From Chaetoceros tenuissimus (Eukaryota > Bacillariophyta > Thalassiosirophyceae > Chaetocerotales > Chaetocerotaceae): a DNA stretch of 64,000 bases. The position numbers were made by a program, and so were the translations under genes. The stretch's first letter is position 1; every line of letters begins with the position of its first letter. Under the pieces are notes generated by a model. That model had not been told where the DNA came from. It searched no databases and was given only the letters and a program-made list of their open reading frames with translations. The stretch lies in the NCBI GenBank assembly GCA_021927905.1, contig BLLK01000051.1, forward strand, positions 1,426,001 to 1,490,000. The letters are read 5' to 3'. Positions 19,256 through 28,700 of the stretch are shown here, one piece after another.

Positions 19256-20330
19256 GATGGAAATCGAGTGATGAATGGTCCTCCGAAGTTTCAATTGATG
19301 AGTTTGTAACTGTGCAAATGTTACTGGCTGTATTTCATCAAAGTACTATACGTCCTCCTTTCCCTATATTGGTTCAGGTTTCTCATACTCTAGAGATGAG
19401 ATATTGCTTTATATGAGTATTCTAACCTAACATCGTTTAGTTGATTTTCATCTTGAATGACTTTATTATTTTAGGATCTATTTCATGACTTACTCACTCA
19501 TAATCAGCATTAGCATGTTCATATCTATCCAAATGATTGCTTCATGTCAATTTTTTATTAGCAATATCGTCCTCGGTAACATCACTATGTTGTTTCATTG
19601 CTCTGATCGACCGCGTTTTCATGCTGCAGAAAAGATATCTCCAGTAAGCCCAAATTTTTATGCAAACCTTTTCAAAAATTGATTGCTCCACGATTCACAG
19701 ATGTTCTAAAAAGGATAGTCCAATGTATTGCCAGTATGAACTCTATCGCCGCAATTGGTATTTATTTTAGCCGAGATTTGCCCCATCCAAAAGGCAAATA
19801 CATCCTGTGTGTAGTTGTTGAACTTGATATTGTGATTCAATGCATATAGCAATCGTGAGATCTAATCATTATGTCGAATGTGAAGTGAAATATAAACGGA
19901 GTATGGATAAAACATACGCTACTGAACCATAACTAAGTCAAATGGTACATCAAATCACCTCGCAATTTCCTTCTACTTTTTGTGGTTGCAGGTAAATCAC
20001 ACCCAAGATGTACGATGTTCAAAGCCTGAAATTAACAGACTCGACTGAAGAGTGACTTCAAAAGAGAGAAAAATACTTAGATGAATGGCTCGACGATGGT
20101 GATTTCGAAAGCTTCAAAACTCAAAGCACTTTCAAATCTTTTTCAAAAAAAACTCGCTCTGAGAATTTTTTACAATGAACACTTCTCACAAGTTCGATCT
20201 AAATTTTATTCATTGATGTTGCTTTGATTTCGTAACAGCTATTATACTATTACCTATTCGTAATGAAGAGACGCATCGGAGAAGATACCTCCTAATGAAA
20301 TACACGACTGTCCAAATTGTACCGTGGCTA
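19256..20330. other. Intergenic, no gene seen
   Basis: About 1.08 kb of AT-rich sequence between the 3' ends of the small secreted protein gene and KIX-like copy 2. A 65-codon forward frame at 19485 shows no features. Confidence 0.45.
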
Positions 20331-20951
20331 CTATCTCAATCTTTGCACTTGAACTCTTTCCCATATTTCATAATGATATATACTGTCTTTCGCTTCCTCT
20401 ATTAACATGTCCCAATCTACATCTCTACTATAAGTCACTATTCCATCTTTTGTTTGAATCCTATAAAGCTTATCGAACGCGTCTACCAGTCTCGTCCTGA
20501 AATATATATTCTTCATTGCAGTCGAAACATATTTGGTATTACTACATGTTGTATGAGGAGATCTGGAAGCACTAGTAAAAAGACATGATAGTCCATGGCA
20601 AGTAGTATCTCCATTTTCTCGTACGCGCATATCAATGTATCCATTCTTTCTCAGCTTCTTTACTTTTTCAACTATTTCTCGTATGTCTTCAAAGGATAAC
20701 TTTGACCTTCGCTCTACAGAATTGAATATTGCAGCTTTATCTTCAATAGCAAGTATACTGATTGTTTGACTTAGTTTTCTTCGTTCGAGTTTTTGACCTA
20801 ATTGTAAAGCGAGCAATTTGACTCTACTTTCGAGTGTAGAACAATCTCGGTGAAATTCCAAAGTCGGTGCACACTTGTATAGTCTAGCTTCAAAGGCTGC
20901 ACTAAGCTGTGTGATTTGTTTTTCTTCTATATTATGATTCAATTGTTTCAT
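20331..20951 (-). CDS. KIX-like domain protein, copy 2
   Basis: 206 residues from MKQLNHN, aligned along its length with copy 1 at 17609-18232. Shared blocks include LSAAFEARLYK-APTLEFHRD, VKKLRKNGYIDMR, GDTTCHGLSCL, and the C-terminal block from NIYFRTR to QRLR. Differences cluster in the middle linker after CHGLSCL and in the segment before FEDI. The frame extends upstream to 20999 without a Met, matching the UTR-intron acceptor seen in copy 1. As for copy 1, the N-terminal motif looks KIX-like and the rest is unrecognised. The two genes arose by local duplication. Confidence 0.6.
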   Translation of the reverse strand: MKQLNHNIEEKQITQLSAAFEARLYKCAPTLEFHRDCSTLESRVKLLALQLGQKLERRKLSQTISILAIEDKAAIFNSVERRSKLSFEDIREIVEKVKKLRKNGYIDMRVRENGDTTCHGLSCLFTSASRSPHTTCSNTKYVSTAMKNIYFRTRLVDAFDKLYRIQTKDGIVTYSRDVDWDMLIEEAKDSIYHYEIWERVQVQRLR

Positions 20952-21649
20952 TTTACGTTTCAGAATAATAAAGCTGTATTGTTGTGATGGATATAGCAAA
21001 CGTTAGAATGAAAGATGAAGAAGATTCCTTCAAAAGAAATAAGAAGAACAATGTTCTCTCTCGTCCCCGATTCTTCTTGTGTGAGAGTGTTTCATTCTCC
21101 TAAAACTAACCAATCCACAATCTTCGTTACTGAAGGTCAACTTACATTTTCCTTTTAATTATGTCATGACATGCTTGATCCGTCTTATTATCATGGTATT
21201 GTTTTTGGATCATTGTTCATATTATGATCATTTTCTTCAATCATTTTGCAAGATTTCTCGGAGTTATTTTTACAAAAGCGTACTTCTCTAGGGTATGGTT
21301 CCATGTACGTAGGGAAGCTTTTCAGACGGTATTCAAAAAAAGGAAAACATCATAGGAAGGTAGGAACTCGAGAAGGTCATACTCTGACGTTAGGACTTTT
21401 TAACATTTCTTTAAATGGCCTAAAAATGACACCACCTCTCTTCCTTTTTCCCGCCAAAATATTTTCGGAGAATAGGAGAAATATAGATATCGGAACAAAA
21501 AGAAGAACAGATGGAAAATCTATCTTTTCTTCATCGACATTCTTCATACTTCTTGTTGTCTGAAGACTCGTACTGCTCAGATCTTCCTCACTACCCATGC
21601 GATTCTCTTGTGTTTCTAGTCTGCACAGTGTTCATAATAAAGTTTTCGA
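20952..21649. other. Divergent promoter region
   Basis: About 700 bp between KIX-like copy 2 (-) and the GAF-like gene (+). The conserved leader/donor block of the KIX-like family is at about 21143-21165 (aacttacattttcctttt). A possible 3' splice site (tttctag) at 21614-21620 may end a UTR intron of the forward gene. Confidence 0.4.
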
Positions 21650-22882
21650 ATGTTTGAACCTTTTGCAGATCATTCTCAACAGCCTCTAATGAGGGCTTCG
21701 ATCTCGGGTATGGAAGGGTGCGAAGATTCATGTTGCTTTTCTCTTGCAGCTTCACTTGAAGACAAAGATGAGATAGAAGAACAAAAGAATCTATTCTCAT
21801 CTCCTTGTTGTTCGGTTGACAACTTTGATCCAATCCTTGTTAGTCCGAGTACTGTTACTACCAAAGATGTGATACTATTTGATCAAGACATGATGGAGGA
21901 CTGGTGGGAAAGTGATTCTATGCATGAAGATACAACCCTGGAGAAGCCAATGGAAAGGGAAGAGCAGCAGGGCAACGCTTCGCATCAAGGAGAGGCTTCT
22001 GAAGATGGATCTACTCCCCCTCATAATGTCAAGCCAAGTACTAGAAAAGATCTCATGACTTTATATCTTGAGCAAGTATTGCTTGAAATTAAGAACATGA
22101 ATATTCCATTTGTTTGTGGCGATATCTGGGCACCTTCAGAGACTAATGAGAGTTATAGCACTGATGATCAAGCTCTGTTAGTTGACTACCCGTTCTTACA
22201 TCGATATAGTTCTATCGTCATGAAAGGAGCACCCGAAACAATTAGTGCAGATATTGTGGCATCGGAGCTCGCGCACAGCTTCCTTTTGGGGCTGGTGGGA
22301 AGAGTCTATACTTCGAAAAGAGCTACTGTAGATAGAGATGTGCACGAAATGGTTGGAAACAACATGTCTCATGTCAAGTCAGTAGTAGGCATCCCTGTCC
22401 ATAATAAAAGATTTGGCAATTTTGTTGCTCTCTTTTATAGCCTCGACGAAATCAATCTCGACAAGAGACTTCTCGACGAAGTAAAAAAAATTTGCGAGAG
22501 AGTAATCTTTGATGAAAACGATAATGTTTATACGGTGAAAGGAAAGCAAGTATCTACATTTAGTAGCGCATTATTTTCGTCTAATGAAATAGAAGAACTC
22601 GTGAGTTTACTTTCGAAGCATATACCTGCAGATGATTCCAAAGCCGAAAGCTCTCCGGATTTTTTTGCCTCCATCCAAGCTTTCATTTCTTTGCGAATCA
22701 TTCTACTCCGACCTGCGAGTTCATACACAGCTGATGAAAAAGCATACCTTCAGACAATCAAGCAAAGTTGGTTCAGCTATCTGAAGAACTCGACATTAGA
22801 CGAAAATGATATCGCAAATCGTCTAGTGAGAGAATGGATGTTTCTCAACAAATGTGGCATTAGTCCTACTTCTATTTGGTGA
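21650..22882 (+). CDS. GAF-like domain protein
   Basis: A 410-residue frame. The N-terminal 130 residues are acidic and disordered. Residues about 137-275 look like a GAF sensor fold: YLEQVLLEIKNMNIPF, V-C-GDIWAPS, a central helix with LLGLVGRVYTSKRATV, then VVGIPVHNKRFGNFVALFY. This arrangement (W-x-P...G-L-x-G-R-V-x-x...GIPV) occurs in GAF-like regions of plant and stramenopile regulators. The C-terminal 130 residues are helical and unrecognised; no DNA-binding motif is visible. Alternative starts at the Met residues near 21689 and 21704 remain possible because the first codons overlap a potential splice acceptor. Ligand and role are unknown. Confidence 0.6.
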   Translation: MFEPFADHSQQPLMRASISGMEGCEDSCCFSLAASLEDKDEIEEQKNLFSSPCCSVDNFDPILVSPSTVTTKDVILFDQDMMEDWWESDSMHEDTTLEKPMEREEQQGNASHQGEASEDGSTPPHNVKPSTRKDLMTLYLEQVLLEIKNMNIPFVCGDIWAPSETNESYSTDDQALLVDYPFLHRYSSIVMKGAPETISADIVASELAHSFLLGLVGRVYTSKRATVDRDVHEMVGNNMSHVKSVVGIPVHNKRFGNFVALFYSLDEINLDKRLLDEVKKICERVIFDENDNVYTVKGKQVSTFSSALFSSNEIEELVSLLSKHIPADDSKAESSPDFFASIQAFISLRIILLRPASSYTADEKAYLQTIKQSWFSYLKNSTLDENDIANRLVREWMFLNKCGISPTSIW

Positions 22883-23455
22883 AAAGAAGGAGATTTTTGA
22901 CAAGTGCAGTTTTGAAATCAGAGTACAAGTTTTTGCATGAGTTTTTAATGTAACCAATTTTGATAAAAATACAAGTTTATAATTTTTCTGTGAAATTTAT
23001 GAATGTTTTTAAAATATGTTTCACCATACTTCATTTCGTGAATAATATATACTTTGGAAAGGAACAATTGAATTTTTCAAAGCACGATTTGAACATAAAA
23101 ACATGAATATGAGCTTCTCACAATGACCTTCCGCCACATCAATGATACAAAATGGAGAGAAGACTATGCACTCTTTTGTGTATCATGTACTGTTAACATG
23201 CATATTTGAATATCAAATCTTCAATCTGAGCTTCTCATAGTACCTTCCGACATATCATGGACACAAATGGAGAGAAGACTAGGTATGCACTCTTTTGTGT
23301 AATGATTCATATATAGTACCTTTTGACACATCTACAATAATTTCCATCGTAATTGGTATCTAGGTCTTGGTCAATCGCTTTTTGTGTTCCAAGAAAAACT
23401 CGTGCTCATAGAAAATATAAAACCTCAGGTTGCTTAAAGAATAGTATCATGTTAT
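22883..23455. other. Intergenic with imperfect tandem repeat
   Basis: 3' flank of the GAF-like gene. It contains the two-copy repeat listed separately; otherwise AT-rich without coding features. Confidence 0.4.
23111..23306. repeat. Imperfect direct repeat, two copies
   Basis: Copies at 23111-23186 and 23228-23306 share gagcttctca, ccttccg, aaatggagagaagact and tatgcactcttttgtgta; the period is about 117 bp. No coding potential. Confidence 0.7.
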
Positions 23456-23978
23456 GTGCGCGATTTACGCAAGGAAACAACTCAGAAGGAGAGAAAAGCT
23501 TATAATGAAGAGGAGGAGAGCCGAAATACTCTCCTCATGATTCAAGAAAACGCCAAAAAATATTTAGACAAACTAACAGTAGCATCTAATATCTTTCATA
23601 AGTCTCTCTTTCTCTCTCTCTGCACTATTCATGGTTTGCCCTGCATAGATCAAACTTGGTAAGATATTACGACGCAAAGGAGGGTTCGGGAGGTAACTTC
23701 GATTCTCAACCCCACTTCAGCAAGTGAATCGTTTGCAGCTAGAACTCGATCTTCTCGATTTCAAGAAAGTTCGTTGTAACGTTTTATTGCGGAAGATGAA
23801 ATTATTGACTTGGCAAAGGAAAGGTTTATCTACAAACCCTAATATCATAACAATTCATAGCTCGGTAGACCAGGTGAGATTGAAAATGGCTAATGAATTG
23901 TTATTGAAGTGTTATAAAGATAAAGAAATTAACAGACGAATCTTGTTTATGAAAAAATCTTATTATAGTCATATATAA
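23456..23978 (+). CDS. Possible small coiled-coil gene or gene remnant
   Basis: Two forward frames, 23456-23662 (Lys/Glu-rich, QKERKAYNEEEESRN) and 23724-23978 (VNRLQLELDLLDFKK...KMANELLLKCYKDKE), could be exons of one gene. A donor at GTAGCA (23579) and acceptor CCCCACTTCAG (23720) would join them in phase to give a continuous coiled coil of about 125 residues. No in-frame start codon precedes the first block, so an upstream exon would be needed or the gene is decayed. No family was recognised. Confidence 0.25.
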
Positions 23979-24229
23979 GCCAGTGACATTGTTCATATTT
24001 CATCGTAATATTTTTAAGGACTATTAGAAATGAGGTTACTGACTGCATCTTTCGAATTTATACCAATGACGACTGATGACGTGACATGAGAACCCTCCGG
24101 TAAAGCACGACTAAAAATGGCGGGCTGAGTCCAGCACGACGAAAACACATCAAGCTTTCGCGAAGAAAAAACAAAACCTTCTCCACTCTTTATTTATCGA
24201 TAGTTTTGCACAACTACTTGAATTACAAA

Positions 24230-25248
24230 ATGTTTTGTAATTACGTGTTTCGCCTCTTCCTTTGGCTTACTATTCCAGCCGCTGTCTATTCTTTGACTAG
24301 CACTTGCCGTGATGTTAGTAGTAGTACTACTATTGGTAGAAGAAGTCAAGGTAGTAACAACCACTTCATTTACCGCAACGGCAACTTATTCCACCAGTAT
24401 ATCGATTCTGTCCTAGTAAGGAAACATGCCTCTGTTCCTTTTGTTTCTACAACTTCATCCGTCTCTTTCCTTGTTCGCTCATCATCTCTCCATATGAAAC
24501 TCTACTACTATGGGAGAGATATCCGCAAGAAGAAGTCACCTACCAGTAGTAGTACTGGTAGTAGTACTAGACGAGATACCTCTCTTAGTACCACTACTAC
24601 TATTAGCGCTACTATTCCATGGTCCTGGACTACTAAAAGTAGTACGACGCAACTATATGCTAGGGGAGGAAAGAAGAAACGAAATGTCAGTAGCAAAACC
24701 AAGAAAAAAGAGCCCTCTACCTATTCCATCGAAGAAAAAGACACCTATCCATCTCCATATACTGCCTCTAGCAAAAACAATAAACAACTCAACCGAAAAG
24801 AACGAATGGAAATACTATTATCGCAACATGGACAACAATGCATATGGTGCAATACCCCCATCAACATTTCCACAGCAACCACCGATCACATCATACCTAA
24901 AATCAAAGGAGGACCAAGTTGGATCGAAAACGAATTGGCAAGTTGTTACAAATGTAATAAAGCCAGAGGTCATATTCCCGCATTGGATTATTTAGATAAA
25001 ATGAAGGAAAAAGGATTATTCCTGAAGATGCAATTTTCAAAAAGTTACAAGAGTTGGATATGGCAATTGAAGAACGGGGTGGACAGCGTAAAGCACGGCC
25101 ACATTTGTATCGCCAGTTGCGTAGATTGGAGCGTATGAAGTTTTGCTGGAATCGTTTGAGATCATCAATATCCAGTTTTATTCCAATCAAATCTTTCCAT
25201 GCCATCACTTGCAACAATGTGCATTTTGGACATGATACGAAATGGTGA
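24230..25248 (+). CDS. HNH endonuclease-type protein with signal peptide, one frame break
   Basis: Start MFCNYVFRLFLWL with a hydrophobic signal-like N-terminus, then about 150 Ser/Thr/Arg-rich residues. An HNH nuclease domain follows near residues 200-250: C-I-W-C, TTDHIIPKIKGG, and ELASCYKCNKARGH (paired CxxC zinc ligands and the catalytic D-H). After MKEKGL the annotated frame drifts and ends at 25138. The neighbouring frame instead continues with a family-like tail (LQELDMAIEERGGQRKARP, then LRRLERM) to a stop at 25248. The change needs one extra base near the A5 run at 25008-25012; 1019 nt is one short of a full frame. The protein may enter the secretory path or plastid, but no clear ASAFAP motif was seen. 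Confidence 0.75.
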
Positions 25249-25729
25249 GTAATTGTCGGCACACATTATCCTTTCGTCCATCATGACTCTTATATTTTCA
25301 TTATTATAATTTCTCATGGAAAATTTATTTATTCATGTTTGTCAATGCTCCGCGGCAAAAACCAAACGAAAGAAATGAACATTGTAAAAAGGTGAAGATA
25401 AAACAACAAATGAATTCCAAAATTATTCGCTCACAAGGGGGACAACCCAACACACCAAAAGGGGGATCACAACAGGCCTTTCTTCCTCAATCTCCCAACC
25501 CAACAGAATAATGACAAGCTCCTCGCTCTAACACATCTTGTGTGCTGGAAAGCTACAAAAGCGGTGCAAAGCCCACTCTACATTTCTACGTGTATTTCTA
25601 CGTGAAAACCTGTCGTATGGTGCACTTCTCCCTCTCTTCATTTAGATATGCACTAGTTCCCCTCTCTCAAGAACACATTGAATACTCTTTATTCCACATT
25701 TTCAATTAGCTAGTTCTATACATAATAGT
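25249..25729. other. Intergenic, promoter of the large downstream gene
   Basis: About 480 bp, AT-rich with a few CT-rich tracts before 25730. No gene was seen. Confidence 0.4.
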
Positions 25730-28700
25730 ATGAGTCAAGAATGCTCAAAGGAAGGGAGTGATTTACTTTCTACAAAGGGAGATATGATGAATAAGACCGA
25801 TTTAGACGTGTCACTGCCGGGGAATCAGAATGAAGTCAAGAATGAGACGATGAAGGAGGATGATGCTATGGATGCTGGTTATGCTGGTGATGCTGGTGAG
25901 AAGGATCAGGAAGGAGATGCAGTAATGAATGACTTGAATCAGCAGCAGCAGGAAGAAGAAGAAGAAAAAGACTCGATAAAGCACGAGAGAGACTCAAAGA
26001 TGAATGAGGCGAATGACACATCTTTACAGGAATCTTCTGTACAAGTCAATGGCAGCACAGACAAAGATGAATCTCTTCAAATGAAAAAGTCAGAATCTCT
26101 TGAAATGAAAGAGACAGCTGCTGCATCTCTCGAGACAACTTTGAAGTCGTCATCTTTGCCTGTCAATCCTTTGGCTGCTAATGAGAATAAAAGTGAAAAG
26201 AATGAAAACTTGAAACAGAAGAAAGAAAAAGATAGTGGAGTGACTAGTACTACAGCTGTAGCTACTTCTGTAGAACTCAAAATGGCCAATTCTCAACAAA
26301 TACCTGCAACCACTACATTCACTTCTCAACTCGTACTACCCAAGCAAACACAAATATACACACCGTACATGCTATCACACGAAACGTCAGTCCAACAAGC
26401 ACGTCATAGACTTCAAACAGCCATTGAACAAACACGTCAACTACGTCAAGCATTCACACAACGTCTATATGAAAAATATTATGTTGTTCTTCAAGAAACA
26501 CCCAGTTATCATGATATGTTACATCCCATCATGACTAATCCCAAAACTAGATTTCAACAATTGAAAAATATCAACAAGAGTTATAAAAAAGAAAAGGAGG
26601 TTGAAAAAAAGATTGCACAACAACTCAATTCTTCTCTTGGAAAAAATGAAAACTTGTTTGTGGAGAATGCGGAACAGTTGAGTTGGTTCAGTGCTGGTTT
26701 GAATTTAGTCATTTTGCCAGAAGAACCAATGTCTATGGAAGAATTGCAAACACGGAATATTACACTCAGGACACCCGTGGATCCAGTGACTGGGAATAAA
26801 TATAAAGATATGAGTGTAGCAGCGACTGTAGCGGCGACTACCATGTTGGAACGGGTGAGGAAAGCAAAGGAAATTCGATTGTCGAGATTTCAAAAAGAAA
26901 AGGGGCAGTTGAGTAGTGTACAAATTGCATCCATTGCAGCTGCATCCTCTGCTTCGGCTGCTACTGCTACTGCTTCGCTGAAAAAATCATCATCTTCTCT
27001 TTCCAAAACTGCGTCGGCTACACCTGCTAAAAATGTAGGAATCATTGAATCACTCAAAAAGACTAGTTCGAAATCCAAGAAAAAGGGAAAACAGCCTCTA
27101 TCGAGTTTACTTTCCATGTCACCGGAATCTGAAGGGTTTCGATCCAATGGTAAACCAAGTGCGGTAGCGTATGCACTCATGAATTCCAGTCTTGCCAAAA
27201 TGTGTGATGGAAAAGATTCCACGGCTTTCAATCATTGTAGACATCCTTTTCCACAGAGTAAAGGTGCGAAGCGTATGCAGTACAATACTGTTGTTGGAGA
27301 TGTCAGTCAATCTTCGGTTCTTTTGCCAAGTATGCATGTCAGTCATGAACGTAGAAAAAAGATACTGCAGAAACAGAATGTCATGGATATTACTACAAAG
27401 AATGTTTCCGAAGCAAAGTATGCTGTCAAACGTGTCGTTGGAAATCTATGCTTGGAGAAAAAGAATGCTACTTCTACTTCTTCTTCTATGAAATATAGCA
27501 TGAAGCGAAAAGTATCGGAAATTGGTTTGTTACTGGATGATACTGCATTGAAAAAGTCAAAAGCAAATAATGATGAGGGAAAGGTAGATACGCTATTAGC
27601 ATTCTCAGTCATGCAAGCTTTAGGTTTCATTCAGAAGGAAAAGTCCATTTCTATTTCAAGTGACAAAGCAGCGGTTGATGATTGTATCACAATCGGCAAA
27701 ATTTTGCCACACTTGAATGAAGCCAAAAAGCAAAAAGATGAATCGAGTAGTACCATGGATGTAGATGAGTCGAATGCACAACATGGTTCGAAATCTTTGC
27801 CAAATTTTGTACAGACTACATTTTCAGATCAAATATTTTCAAAGGAAGCTACTCCAGTCACTCCTTTACATGCGAGTGCTACATTTCCGTCTACTTCTGG
27901 TAATGCTGTCCCAAGTACTTCCACTGGAACAAAAGGTGATGATACACCTATTCAAAATCCTGGGGTAACAACACCTGCTATGGTTGCTAGTATCCGTGGA
28001 GGTGGCGATGAAAGCAACGATGCAAATGGAAATTCTACTTCACGTGAGATTCAAGAAGCCATGCTTGCCCAACAACAACAGCAGCAAGCTTATGCAATGA
28101 TGGCAAATGGTATGATTGTAGATCAAGTACCTGCTAATTATCAAAATGCACTCGCGGGGCAAATCAGGATTGGGAACATTCAAAATCAGAATATTCAGCA
28201 TCTCAATGCACAAGAGCAATTTCGTCGTCATTCTCTACAAACAGCACAATTGCAGAATATACAATTGCAACAAGCTGCTTTGCAGTCTGGTCAGTTTATT
28301 CATGCTGGTGGAAGTGATCTAGGGGACTACTTTGGTACTGTTCGGCAAAATATTCCAATTGCATATGCTGGTACTGGTACGGGTGATTGGGTGAATACTC
28401 CGCAAGGAATGATTCAGAATCTTCCTCAAGCAGCAACTATTGATCCAGCAGCTCTAGGTCTATCCCCTCAACAAACTGCATTATTTCTAAGGGAACAAAA
28501 TGCTCAAGTTCTATTAGCTAGGGAACAACAACAGCAACGACAACTACAAGCAGCGGTTGCTCAGCAAAATGCTGCTGCAGCTCAAATGGTCATGTCCCAA
28601 CAAGGTAATTTTAGATTGAATCAAGCTGGACAATTTGGAAATCATCAAAATGTCATTGATCTTAGTCAAACTGTTCCAGTTGCTGCTGTCAAGCGATCCT

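Noticed and set aside
23456-23662. Possible Myb or bZIP gene suggested by the charged coiled-coil frame
   Set aside because: No basic-region or Myb signature is present; kept only as a low-confidence coiled-coil feature.
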